DNA from: Pithys albifrons albifrons
Taxonomy: Eukaryota; Chordata; Aves; Passeriformes; Thamnophilidae
Length of the DNA stretch: 64,000 nucleotides
Assembly: GCF_047495875.1 (NCBI RefSeq)
Contig: NC_092459.1
Span: 35,993,634-36,057,633, forward strand
Direction: 5' to 3'
Numbering within the stretch: the stretch's first letter is position 1; the number at the start of each line of letters is the position of its first letter. Both the position numbers and the translations under genes were made by a program. This document shows, piece after piece, positions 27,801 through 42,800 of the stretch. The notes beneath the pieces were generated by a model. The model was given only the letters and a program-made list of their open reading frames with translations. It was not told where the DNA came from and made no database searches.

Positions 27801-30800
27801 AAAGTCTGTGAAAGCTTTACAGTTGGAGTCATTGCATTAAGCTGCCCACACTCCACAACGCTTTAATTATTCAGACTTCAGTATTTTTTCAAATTAACAA
27901 ATAAACTAATGAACATATCGACATTTCAAGCAAAGTAAAAACCCACAAAGAAATGGTATTAATTTTTTGTAGTTCTTATCTCTATAACATGAAAAACAGA
28001 ACTGCAAGAAGGAAATGTAGAGGAAAAAACCAAGAAGCCAACTCAAAACAAGTTCTACTCTGAACACTAAACTCTTTAGAAGCTTAGTTACCTACCTGCT
28101 TGAGAAGGCTTTTGATGTTGCCAGAGACTATGTGCTGGCAAATTAGCTTTTGAACTACTGGGTGAGAACCTCGGTCAAGCTGTGTCAGGAAACTCAAACA
28201 GAAGCCCTAAGAAGAAGAATTAAATAAAAAATAAGGAAAAAATACACAGATTAACGAACCATTTCTGTTCAACACAGCATGTGAGAGGATTATCCCAAAC
28301 AATCTTTGTTGTGAATACACACTGAGACAAATGCTAACATAGGTAATCACCTCATAGAGTGAGCGTGGTATGCTGCCGCACGGATTAGAGGCTGCAAACC
28401 TCAGTGCTCTGCAGAGTGTACGGAGACTGTAGTGAGGTCTGTGGCCTGTTCCATCCACCAACTTTTTTTCTGCTTCCTTTCTCACAGACAAATAAAAGCT
28501 GCAAAAATAAAGAGTTACAAGGAGCTGTTATTGATCAGACCATTGCACTAAGGAATTAAATCCAAGTATGAACACTTGAACTTATCTCCAACTGTTACTT
28601 TTCCTAAAAGATCCAGGTTAGGAAAGCCATGCCAAGCTTTGCCATCTGTATAGTCAGTGAAGCAAAGTAACAGAGTATTTTTAGAGCCGTATTTTTGAGA
28701 GAGCTTGATATGCAGAGTGCCTACCAATTTGGCATGTTCTAAACATGAGATAGTTCACCTTAAACTAGGGGAAAGAAAGGCAACTCTAGATGAACACACA
28801 TGACTTACATTGGTATCATCAACAGAAACAAAACGTTTTAGTCTCAGATACAGGACTGCAACAACAATGTTCTTAAACTGGTGTCACCAAGAAAACAATT
28901 CTGAATTAAAAAAACTTAAATCTCCTCCCCACAAATAGAGAAACCTTCAGAATTAGGAAAAGGGATGTCTACTCTCTTCCTTTTCCTGAAGCTATGCAAA
29001 TTGATGCATAGGAAGCATTATACTGTTTCCCAAAATGGTCTAACCATAGACTACAATTACATGCTTTTTGTGACTTATTTCATCATGAATTTTAAGAGAT
29101 TACAATCAACTTACTTCACAATTCCTTGTACTGTATTTTTGCTCACATTCAGGCCTCTCAGATAATCCATAATAAGTATTTGCAAGTCTCCTTCATTTCT
29201 CAATTCTTCTACATAAAGTTCAGTAAATCTATAAGAATAAATCCATCAAAAAACGAATCAATCCATAACACTTAGACATCTGGCCAAATTTTAAAAATTG
29301 CATTATATATTAATCTCTTAGCATATAATGTTTGAATTTTTTCAAGTAGCAGAATACTGCTTGTCAAATGACCTACAGAGAGACTCAAGAACAAGAGTAC
29401 ATAAAAAAATGAGGTATTTCTATTTCTTTCGAGTAATTTATCTGAATTATTTCAGCTTATTAGATGGGAAATGAACTATGGGAATGCGTTTTCTTAAATT
29501 AAAATTTTAAACAATCTGCAGTTGATAACCAAATATTACAGCTTGAACACTGAAGCAGTGACACAGCTGGAGCACTTTTCAAAGTGGACTTTCTGATGAT
29601 CTCTACTTTAAAGAGTGGACACTTCAGATACCACCTATTCCTAATTTTGTTATGACTAATATGTCCAGGTTCCTGATGCTATTTCATGAAAAGCCTTCAT
29701 CATAATGCGGAAAGCATCTCTCACAGGCAGTAAACTTGAGTTCAGACTTATATCCTCAGGCCTCAGACAAGGCATTCTTCACTTGGTCAACTTGTGAAAC
29801 TAATTAAAATCTGAAAAAGAATGTGAACTAATTATTTTGTCACAGAATCATTATTTCCTACCTGTTTCTTATTCCTAGAGGAAGATTTCTCTTTCCAACA
29901 TCTGTAGCTGGATTCATGCATGCGAACAAGCGAAAATCAGGGTGACGGACAAGAGGTTCTAAAGTGAAACAGAAATAAGAGACATGGTTAATGACAAACA
30001 CAGGATATTCATTATGTTAAATAAGGTATATTTTATCTAAGCCAGCTTTCTATTGTTGCACCACTATTTTTTTTTAAATGTCAGAATAAAAATTTTTTAG
30101 ACAATAACCTTGGAAAATTTTATCAGATGTATCTGCATCTTCACAAGCATCCATCAAGCTACCTCAACTTGATAAAGAAAAAAAGTTACAGTCCTTCAAT
30201 AGTCTCTAGAGACAGCCACACTTACTGGGAGCACCAGAAAGATCTGCTCTGTGTAGAGTCAGTCTAAAGAGGTAAAAGCTACAATTTCTGCACGTGGAAA
30301 TCTCCTGAGTTGCAGTGAATTCAACCTCCCAGTTTTTGCATAAAAGTTTGAAGTCTACCAACACCACGCCACTCTCTTTGGCACACTTCCATTTGAATAG
30401 TAAATATTCAACTTACTTTGAGCCATATACAATAGGAAAAAACAACTAGATAGCAAGATACAGCATAAGCAAGCACAGAAATGGTACCTGTGTCTCCTCT
30501 GTCTAGTAACACCAGTGACCCAGATGATCCTTCCAATAAACCACTCAGGCACTCCAAGGTCTCTGCTGCAGCCAAGTTGATTTCATCCAATAAAATCCAC
30601 TCTCCCTTTTTTACTGCTTGTGCCAGAGTGCCCTAAAAATAAGATCAATTTGTTAATCACCACCGCCAACAATCTATCAACTGAAGCAGTCATATACTGA
30701 AAATACTTGGTGTGCAATCTATGGCTTGATTAAACAAATGGCAATTCCAGACCTTTTACAGCAATAGCAGTTTTACTGCTCTCTCTCAACAACAGCAATT

Positions 30801-33800
30801 ATTTTACAAGTCACAGAAGTCAGCTAGTCATCACCATTACATCAGTTACCACTTAGACTGGTTGAAATATAACAGAATTAAGATCTCTTATTTGCACAAT
30901 GCTGCCTGTCAGTGATACCCACCACCGTGGTGCACACACTTCACTGACACCACATGAGAATAAAGACAGCTAATTGAAAGAAAGCAAAACACACAAATAA
31001 TATTACATTCCTAAGGAAATTATATCTTACTAATTAAAATTATACTTCATCAAAGGTTCTCCAACTATTCATACACACACGTCTTATAGAGGACTGGTCA
31101 ACATTTCACACACTTTATATGAAATTTGAGAGCATATATTCAGACTAACCGAGTGACAAGGAACAAGTGTGCATAAACCTCATAGTCTCTCCTAATCACA
31201 CAATGTCATTAGAACATATCATGGGTTTGAAATGTTTACAAAAAGCACTTCAAGATAAACAGCACAGATTCTTAATATTAAATCCTTCAGAGGAATCCCT
31301 AAGCAGAAGCATGTCCTACTGGAGACTGGTCAGGAAGTTTTTTTCTAATCTCATACAGTTGAAATGATATGACACACTGCTGATATTCTTCTCCCACCAC
31401 ACATCTAACCACTGCATCCTTCAAGCATCACACTGTTTCACAGAGTTATCACGGAACACGCTTTACTTCACAGCAAGGTTCTTCTCAGGAAGTTATTCAC
31501 ATAAGACTGATTGTAAAGTCATTTAAATATTTCTCCTTATTCCTCCTAGTATCAAAATGCAACTATGAATACCTCAACAAATGCAAAGAGGAGAGCATTT
31601 TCTGTCATTTTCATCTGTTGATGAGCATGATTCAGTTTAAGACCAAATGCCTCCCACTTTTCCTTCAGTGGTGAGCCTGTAAGCAAAACAAATTTCAGTT
31701 TATACCATCAAACCAATATTAAAAAAATGTTCAACAATAGTATTTTCATCAGGCTGCTTTAAGCACAAAGATACAACAGAAAACTTGTCTGAGCAATGAA
31801 AACATTTAAGTTCTACAGATTATATGAATAAAAAAAATTGTTGTTTTGGTTTTGTTTGTACGTGACTTTTTTATTTTTTTAAATTTAACTGAACAATATT
31901 GACCTATGGGTACAGATAATTTGCTATTCATTCCTAGCTTAGCAACAAATACTTATGCTACACTTTGTTCCATTTTGACTGTTACCACTCTCCAATTTCC
32001 AGAGACAGAAAGACACATGTCAAAAAAAGTAAATTCAAACTTATAAACCCTATGACAGAACAGATTAACAATGAACTCTTCAGTATATATTAAAAACACC
32101 GTTGCTCATCAGTTGTGACATTATTTACTATTGCACTGATTTCAGGTATTTGCTTAAAATCGCTGTCTGAACTACATACAGCATCAGAATTACTTGCGTA
32201 ACTTTGCAAGTTACAAATATCAGCTTGTATGTATTTTAGGATTGTCAATACTTGTAACAAGTGGTCTTTAAACACTTATTTTTTGTTTAGATTTGTGGGC
32301 ATTTATTTTAGTATCTGCATATTCAAAAGAAACAGTTAAAAGAAGAGTAAAGATCATAAGTAGTTTTACTTGGCCCAACTGAATGAAAGTTAACCTGTCA
32401 CTTGTTCTGCTGGTCTAGAACTAGAAACAACTCCATGCAACATAAAGTATCGACATTGCCTCAAAATGAGCTGTGAAGTATAAAACAAAAAACCCCAACA
32501 ACTTAAAAATTAAAGCACTAGGCAAGTCACAGACAACGATAACAAGTCAAAAGCAAGGTACTACTACCCAAAACCAGCTATTACTTTGGGTTTGGGCTTT
32601 TTTTGCCATTGTTTTGCTTTGTTTTTTAAATAGGACCTATTTGTGACACCTAAGGATGTTCCAGGACTGAAAGTATGGATGCATTCACATCAAAGACTGA
32701 CACACAAAGCAGTAGGACTGCTAACCAAGCACAGCAAATGAGTAAGTGCTTGAGTGGACACCAGATGTCATGGGTACCATAGATCAGATAAGTCAACCTT
32801 CACATTGTCAGACATAGTTGACAGTGGTGATGAGTTAGAAAAAGCAAAAAAATTAAACCAAATACAAACCTAACCACGATTCTAACAATATTTTGCATGT
32901 CGTATTGTGGACAGACACTGCATTTCTCAAAACCAGAAGATGCAATAAAGGGGGATAACAAAAAACTAAACCCCAAACAAACCCAAATTCAAAGCACAAA
33001 AGAAGTCACAAGCATTTATCTACTCTCTGCAATGGTTCAGCACTGATGTGCCTTTGATCAGTCTGAAATCTCACCAGATGCGTTTTCTTTTACTTCCTTA
33101 TTAACAGCAGATTTATGAATATGCTGCATTAGTTTTAGCAGATCATGCCAACGTTTCTGCCTGTAGCAGGTCTGAATGTGTCCCAAAAATGTTTGATTTT
33201 TCTTCCTAGAGAACGTCTGAGAGAAGAGTTCTTCAAAAGACTCTCGCAGAGGGAGCCAGATCAGCTTGTTATCCACAGGCTTGTAACTGAAGAGAAGCAA
33301 AAGAATAGCTACTTATTTGTGACACAGGAACCTGTGAACTCAAAGAAGAAACCAACCCCAAACCAGCTACTGAAACAATAATAATGTGCATGAATGAACA
33401 CTGGTTTCCAAAGTCTTTTACTCAACTAATGAACAAAGTTAAAATGGTACATTTTTAAATGCACCTCATGAGATTTTATAAAGACAGGACCACCTTGATA
33501 AGTAAAATATTTTTAATACTACCAACCAGAACATACAGTGAAAATTACATCAGATTTATACTGATCAGTTTACCCATTTTTAAAGAAACATTGGGTTGTG
33601 CTTCCAAATGACTATCACATACAGCTGTGCACACAATTCAGTGAAATTGCTCTGTTCTTCAGCAAGGACAACAAGGTGTCTGAACGCAAACATGTTCATT
33701 AAGACATTTATATTATTATGAAACAGATACTGCCAATTTGTTATTCAGAACAGACAAAAGAATGTTCAGTGACTCACCCCCCTAATAGATCTGCTGTGTC

Positions 33801-36800
33801 ACTTTGTTGGTTCATGTTGATAACCCTCAAACGGTGTCCTTGAAACAGAAATAGAAAGCACCATCACCATGTGCGTTTGTTCATTTGCTGTTCTTTAAAT
33901 GATCTTCATGTAAGTTACAGTCTTCACACTTTATTTACCTGTAATATGAGCAAGGTACTGAACAGTTGAGGTTTTGCCAGTTCCTGTTTCACCAACCAAA
34001 AGCACTGGCTCTCCTTTGGTAACACACACTGCAAGCTGTTCAATCAGTACTGCAGATGGCCGTGTGGCAGCAAAGGTTTGTTTTGCTCTGAAAAAAACCA
34101 AAAGAAGCAACTCAAAACTAAGATTTATCAAGGAGCTCATTTCAAGTTTATTGTTTCTTTTGTGTAGTGGTTGAATTTAGGATATTTCTTTTTTTTTAAT
34201 TCATACAAGTCTGAAAAAAATAGTTCCAAGATATCCTTATAAGGTACTTATTTCTCTCAAGATACAACCTAGCAATTCAGGGTTTCCAAAGAACTTCCTG
34301 GACAATGGAGTTAGCAACACATACTACAAAAATCTCCCTTTATAAAGATAGATTCATCAAAATTTTATTATAACAGTTGCGGGCCTACACTGCTTTGAAG
34401 ACACTCTAGTTCAAAAAAGCTGACAATCTCCATACTTTGGCTGCCAGAGGTATGATGCAGACAAGCTTAATGATAAACAAGGTAAAACTCAGATCACAAG
34501 AGAGAGAACTCTCACATTCCTTCCAATAAAATGAAAACATCCATTTGCATTTTTCTTAACCCTGTGACTTGCAGTCTATTCTCTTCCACCACAAAATATT
34601 TCGATTTACACGGAAACTGCAAGATACTGTACCTGTGTACAGTGAGAGTCTGGGTTTGTTTCTTCACAAGACACACTCTTCCGACAGAGACTTCTTGTTC
34701 CCGTATTAAAATTTCTGGTTTATAGAGTTCACAAAAGAACTCTACCTGTGAAGAAAGCACCAACATTTCCAATACTGATATTGCTTATGTCACACTAAGA
34801 ACACCCATGCTATGCTAACAGTATTACTCTGCAGCGAGCTAATTCCTCAAGGCAAGATTCTGTTTTGCAGATTTTACTTACTCATCACCAAAAATACTGA
34901 AGGACCTCAGAAGTGTTTTTATCTGTACAAACAACTTTCCATTTAATAACTTGTTAACAGGTCTATGCCATTGTATTTCTATACTTTATCTATTTCCATG
35001 GTGGTTTGACTACATAAACTTGAACAGCTCATTTAACAACCAAGAAGCAGCCTCCCTCAAAAAAACTCTTTGTGTATTTTGCCATTTGCAGGGAATAGCA
35101 AATTCCTGTTCTGAAATAATGCAAAGAAGGACAAGCATAGAAGTTTCAGGGATGCATATGTCATCTTAAACTAACAAAGGAGGGAGTTTTCTCTGCAAAT
35201 TTCTATACTCAAATAGTTGACAAAAAATGCTGTAGTTTAATTCTGTCCTTTATAGAGCATTGCCAAGCTTCAGAGAGGTACTTGATTTTGTAATCAATGA
35301 CTGCAAGACAAGTAGTAGTAAAGACACTGTTTCTCTCTGATTTCTTCATTTAAGTGATTAATGTTCACTGTAAACCACCCCAGAAACACATTCTCTGTGC
35401 ATCCAGAAGTATCACATGCTTAGGCAGCTGTGCTGTTCCAGCTGTGCAATCCTTCTTTTGCATGATGAGGCCATGTGGTCTGAAACAGATTCACTGGAAC
35501 TTTCAGAGGAAAAAAAAACTGCAGCTGAATATAAAACAGGAGAAAAACAGATCCTGAGATAGAACAGAGCACTAAAATAGTGTTTGTGACAGAAAGATGG
35601 GTATAATTTTAAAGAAAAAATAGCATAACATTTAAATTAATCAGCAGAAAAACTGCAAACTATAAAACACTAGCAATAAACGTGTTAATTATAGCTTAAC
35701 ATACCTTCTGTTTGGAAATGTTTAGTTTACTTCCAATAACTTTTGCCATTTTCTGTCTGCTCCCTTGGCTGGACAGCATAGCTGTGAAACAGTCTAATGC
35801 CTGTCAAGAGGAAAACCAACTTCTTGAAAACTACTTTTGTATGATTTGATCTCACAAGCACCATCCTAATCTAAATGAGCCCAAATCCAATCCAGCCATG
35901 GTAAATAAAATCATTTCACAGTCCACAGATTAAGTCAAACAATGGAGTTCAAAAGGATGTAGTAAGAACTTCTAAACTATGTAATGTAGTGGGTTTCTAT
36001 GAAAAATAAAAATTTTTCAATGCCTAGAAGATATTTTTAGGTGAATGGACCAAAATGAGAAGGAAGTAGCACTAACATCTAACATCTCAAAACTGTCTCT
36101 AACTGATGCACACTCAAAAAATTCCCAATCTGGAATGTAAACTGATGCACAGGAAAATAGAAAAGAAGCATCATATTACAATAAAAAGGAAAAAACTTAA
36201 AACTGTTACTCTCAGTCACATGGAATCCCAGCTCTTATCAGTTGAAATTATTTTGCAACACGCTGTTTGTATGACAGCAGTAAGTCTTTCAGCACACCAC
36301 TGCAAACAACCTCCCTAATAGCAATTAAAGCCTCTGATTAGACAGATCACAAACATTCCCACTGTAGTCGAATTGCTTCAGTCAAAATGAGACATAAATT
36401 CCCATCTCACATTCCCAAATGGAGTATTTTGAGAAACAATGCTAGAATTTGTGTAAGCAATTTCTGGATCAAGTCTTACAGCACCTCCTGAAAAATATTC
36501 ACTGCTGTGGTTGAAGAATTACTGTCAAAGTTGTAAGCAATCCTGCTGCACCAATTCAGAAGGTCTCTAAAAACAAGCAAACAACAAAAATATTTGGTAC
36601 TAAACAAGTCAAAACACACAGCACCTTCTTTCACCACCTACACCTAATATTTACTGACTAATTCACAAAGCACTACACGTTACAGAAATTCTACATGAGT
36701 AGAATTGACATTTGGTATGACAGGAAGAAATAATTCAGCATCAAGATACACTTCATCATAAAAATTCTGAAATTAATAGGACACTACAGATCTGGTTATT

Positions 36801-39800
36801 TTCAATCACCTGTAAATTAGAATGCTGTCAGTGTTCAGTATGAAATAATCTAGATAGGGAAATATATTCAAATGCTGAAAACATTAGCTTCTAGCTCCTG
36901 TGAGAACATTATACAGCATGTATCAGTTCTTAACTAGCACTGATATCTTCTGTTAACATTAATTAAGAATTAACTCTTATGGCCTGATACCTACTGAGCA
37001 CTGCATATGAAAAAACCTACATTTTCTACTCAAAAAAAGTGTAAGTACGGCAAATAGCACGTTTAAATAATCTAGTCTGAGTTTCTTTAGAAGATACATT
37101 CATTGGTATTTTAAATGAAAAATGTATTTTTCCATTTTTTAAAAAACTCCAGTTTGATTATTCAAACTTCTATCATTATTTTAAAAATCATTAAGAAAAT
37201 AACAAAAATAAGCCTTTCTATCTTTGTAGCTAGCTGACTTCTAATAAATGTAAAAGAAAAGACAACCTTAGAGATAGTTCTCGTCCTTCCAGATTCAGTT
37301 TCTTGTGTTCTGATCTTGGTTCTGATGAATCTTCTGGGCCATGACTGGAGTGAGATGCACTGTTTTCAGATGCCTGATACTTGTCTCCTGTAAGGTCAAT
37401 GTAAATGTCCAGCAAGTGATCTGTTACAAGAGCAAGGTTGGGGTATCTCCTTTGAAGGACCTGAAAGAAGAACAAACAAAACCAAACCACTACCACCACA
37501 AAAATTAACCATTAGCACTGAGAAGAAACCCCAGACGCCAAAATTCTACTGGAAGACACTTGCAATATACACCTAAGCCAGGAAGCTACACGAAACTGTT
37601 CTCTTGCAATCTTTCATCTGAAGAAAACAGAAGTTATTATAGCTTGTTTCATATTGATTTGATGCCAAAAATTAATTTTGCCAACTCAACTCTACTCAAA
37701 TTCATTTAATACATTTGCACAAACACCAACAGGAAATACAAAAGGTACATTTAACCCTATCTAAATTCAAATCATGATCACACAACTTTGCAACAGATAA
37801 TAGTAGTTCTTACCCCTTGTTCTTCTTTATAACTGAATTTATTTGAGCATTCATGTATAAAGTCCAAAGGAGCAAATGAATTCTACTGAAAAACTATCCT
37901 CTACATTCCAGAAAATTCAGCGCTTTCTCCTCAACTCTTCTGCTAGAGACTATTCATCACCTTTTCCATTAGGCAAGGTTCTTTTAAAATCAGATCCTAT
38001 TCTGAACTCTGTATCACAAGGCAAATCTCCACAGAATTTTATTTTCCCATGAGTCCTGGGGTCCTTTAATTTTCTAAAGAACTACACAAAACAAACATTT
38101 CCAACAGAAGATGTCAAGCAGTTATTTTTAATTGATAACTGACCAACTATTTTCCAACTCAAAGCTTAGAAATCAGAATTATAGTAAGCTCAATTTTTCT
38201 TTTTCCTCTCTGCTTTTAAATCTCTCTGGGATGATAAGTGGCAAAGTAACTTGATTCTTAGAGCCACACAAAGAACTGTGTTTTTCACAGCAAGTTCCAG
38301 GAATTTTTTTTCAACTTATTCCAAATTTCTCTGACAAACCGCCCATTTACTTTAAAATTGGCAGCACAAAGCTGAAATTATGAAGGTGTACTGTGCAACT
38401 TGAAAATAACAAGAATTGAATTTACTATTTAAAAACATGTATTACCCTTAATTGAAACAATTATTCACAAGCCACAACAGAGCAACATACACCATACCTC
38501 CTTAAGTTCTCCTTTGCTCATGTTATCCAGATGTATTTTGGTCCAATATTTGTCCAAAAGAGCAGCATGGCTGCTTTGCTGCCTGTACCAACCTCCACCA
38601 CAACTGAATATCCTAAATAAAACAACATGAAGAAACACAGCACACTGAGTGTTGCTGAAGAACTCAGTATTTTCAATATATATTCCTTTGCATCAAAGAA
38701 GGTTACGTTTTGCTGCTACAGCATAATGTGCATGCATAGATGATGCACTGTTTATCACTGTACTGTCACATACCCTACCTTACCTTGTACCTGTTCTTTT
38801 ATCACAGTGTTTTTCCCCCCATAGTGCAAAATCTCCTTAGAGATACTTTCAGAAAGACAACTGACACTAAGTTAACTGACAGTGATAACAGAAAAAGCAC
38901 AAAAAGAGTTAACTTAGTAAACCATCATGCTCTGCTGTTTGCTCTGCCTATTCGGATAGAAGAGCATTGTAGAAACAGTTCTGTTCTGCTCACTGGACCA
39001 AAGTCTAAATAGTAGGGAGCAATATACAATAGACTCTCAAGCAAAAAAAATAATTTCACAGCTTTTATGGCTTCTATTGCTTGTTAATGAGAAACTGATA
39101 AAATACTCCTGCCCAAGTACCTCAGACTTAAAAATAGAATATCCATGCTCTCAATCACATTTAAGTTTACAAACCTACCTCCTGGTTGCAAAAAATTGGA
39201 ACCCTGATGCTACTTTTAAACAGTCACCACGACCAGGAATTAGCAATTCTTTTTTCTCCAAAAGAGGAATCAGCACAGAGATCTGGAGATGAAAAATTAT
39301 AAAACAATTTTTTTTTGTGAAGTTGTAACTGACAGCACAACCATCTGCACTCATTTCACACTTGAGATGCTGGAGCAATTCCACTGAGCACCATTACATT
39401 GTCAGCAACTGCAGTTCCTGCAGCTTCTTCTTCCAAGTGATGCTAAGAGGAATTGCAGAGACCCCAGTAATTTTAATCAGCAGCCGCAGTCAAAGGTATA
39501 ATGTTTACCTATCTTCTTTCTCCTGTATTCAGATTTGATAAGAGAATGAAAATTATAGCCTTCACACTAAAAGTCCAAATCAAAACTATTTATTCCTAAA
39601 TTGTCAAATTAATTATTAGACACTTTCACATCAGAAGCCTGAACAAAGATAACCTTTATCTCAAAGGTGTCATTCTCAAACATCGACATTTTTCAGTGCT
39701 ACCCCCAGGAGAGTTTGGGATCTATTTAAAGAATCTATTCTTCCCTGAAGGACAGTAATGGCAGTGACAGGAAAAAAGGGAGCGAGGACCACAAGGAAGC

Positions 39801-42800
39801 CTCAGCACACAGGAAGGCAAGCAGAGACACTTTGATATGGAAAAAGGGAACAGGATGCCTACAGGCAGGACCTGAAGAAAAGGAGAACGTGATGAATGCA
39901 GGATACTATTCAGGGCATGCTTATGGCGAGTGTAATGAGTTGAATCCATAGAAGTAAACAAGTGCATGACCCCCTGGCAGTGAACTGTCTAGTACACAGA
40001 AGCAGTATTTCTTAACTTTCTTACAAATTTTCTGTATTTCAGAAGCCTAGAACCCAATAAACAAACTGTCAGCTCATTCAGTCACGCAAAGGATGCTTTA
40101 CAGAACAGATGTGAAAGGAAACAACTATCTGTGGAGTATCGGGCAGGCCTATACAGCACATTGTTCTTGCAGATGACATGTTTTCAGTAGCCATTATTTC
40201 CAAAGCGAAAGATGACAGTCTAACTAGTCATTCTGCAGCTGAAAACAGGAAATTTGTTAAAACCTATAAATGCTTAATGCAACAATAGATTTTTAACATC
40301 CAAGCCAGAGGCAAAAAAACATATAAGAAAAAAACTCAAAAAACAACAAAAAAAGTAGCCACACACAAGACACTAAAAAGATCTTATTAGCAGCATGACC
40401 CTAATAAACTAAACTCATGATATTTTGTGGTGTTTAGGACCATGTTTGTTTTCAAATACCAAAACATGATTAAATAGACACACATCTCATTATCAATGTC
40501 AATTCCAATCTTCACAGTGAAATTTCGCATCAGTGACTACTCTGTAACAGTGACAAAACCAAACATGGTGTGCTAAGACAGACAGGTCAGTTCTTTCTGA
40601 TGCCTTTTAAAAGAAAAGCAGCATTTTCAGCTTGCTGTTACAGAATCCATGGTGATTAGACTCCCAAAATTGCTATTGTGGGCATTAAGACCAGTACGCT
40701 AAAGTGAACATAAACCTACATACCACATCCAGAGGAGCATAATCAATGTCTTCCAGAAGTATCCAATGACCTTTGGTAACAGCTTGTGTCAAGGTTCCAG
40801 GCTGCCATACAAACTCTCCTGGTACATCTGTACAACGATACATACCAAGCAGCGTCTATGACAGAAACAATCCATAAATGAGAGATCTGTTCATTACAAC
40901 CCTTAAGAAACTCAGAGAAAAAATTACAAATAGAACCAATAATAGTGTGCAAGCAGCACTTACTTAACCCTCACATTACTAAACAATCCATCCAGTAATC
41001 TGTGCGCAGCATTGCACCTCTTTTCATTAAGAAAAAGTTTCCCCTCTTAACATGTATGATAATCTAACAAACACAGCAATCAAAACAAACTAGGTAACTG
41101 GAAGTGAATCTATGAGCTGTGTCATCATAATTTACAAACACAGGAAACTGTCTAGGGTTGCAATGAACTTTATTTTAAATTTTTGAAATGTCTGTGACTA
41201 AAGTAGTGAAAGGAAACATAAAGCAAGATACACAAAGGTAAAAACCAGTCCCGTGTTGACACTCTCTCAAACTAACTTCCATAGCTAAGCATTGCTTAAA
41301 TAATAAAGTTTATGGTTTCACTGCTACACATTTTGTACCTCAAATTTCATCACTTTTTCTTAATATGGTAGTGTTAGTCATGTATATGAAAAGATACACT
41401 TGTGAGATGCTGAAACCAGCTGTTCCATCCAAGAAAGTGTTTATGCATGCCAATAAAAACCTTCAGATAGCACTTTTCATAGACTCTAATCACCTTTGAA
41501 AACTACATATAAATTGAGCCCAACAACATAAATCAATCCAAGCTCAAAATTTATATATGCAAAACCAAAGGAATGTGAAATTATCTTCATCTCTGATTTT
41601 GTCTCTACAGACAGAGATAGATCATTATTATGTAAGTGTAAATCTCCTCACCATCACAGGATCTTACTTCATCTTATCTTTACAACAAAAAAATTGGCAT
41701 CAGATTAAAGTGACATTAGCTCATGTAAACTGAATGTGTTACACAACCTTCAGCACCAGCTTGAATCATTTTAGAATCATGTGTTTTCCAATATAAATCA
41801 ATTTTTTAAATTAATCAATATAGCTCTTCCACATAGAAAAACCCTGATAAAATATAATTTGAATGATACAGATATAGCACAATTACACAAAGACATTAAA
41901 ACCTACAAAAGCTTAACTGCTACTTTTATTCACATCTATTTTTATTCATTCTCATCAATAGGAAGGCCAATACTACAGAGTTGGGCACTGTGGGGTCCTT
42001 GGGTAAAACATGACTTTATTAGAAAATTAAGTCCAATGATTTAAGTAAAAATTATGTCTGATCATTCAACCATAAAACAAATTGATCAGTTACCTTACTA
42101 TCGGTTTGATCTCCAAGCTGAACTTTCAAAATATGAGGAGGTTTCACTCTTCCTGTAACAGCTGCTAAATATTCAACTAAACAAGTTTTGCCACATCCTA
42201 TTGGTCCTTCTAATAAAACAGGAGTCTGATATGCTACAGCCATAGCAAGGTTCTGAAGACTTGTGAAGGCAGATTCAACCAAAACAAAACTGCTCGTGTT
42301 ATTTTCCTGTTCAAACATAAAATTTGAGTTACTACACCAAAACTGTTACTTTTTTACAGGTTGGACAACACAGAACAATTAGGAAAGCAAATCCAGCAAC
42401 CAGAAAAATTTTGGCCTGCAAATCTGCATATCGAATAAAACTTAGTCTAAAGGTGTATTTAATGACAGATTTCATCGAAAACCTATTATAGATGAAACAG
42501 TTAATAAAAAGTATATGTACAGTTTGTTCCCAAAGGGGTTCACACTGAGTTGTCAGTACAGGCATAGTAACTACTCAATCATAACACATATATTGAAAAT
42601 TGTATTTGATTGACAAGTGAAATTAAGTCATCAGAATGGATCCAAATCACAGGAAAAATCAAACAGCAGTTATGATTCAGATGATGCAAGTATGAATATT
42701 AACTGAATAAATGAGTATTTACTTCTTTCTGCAGAGGTCAAAGTATAAGCTCATTAAACTCAGTGAACATAAAAAAAAAAGGTAAATTCAGTAGCATTTT

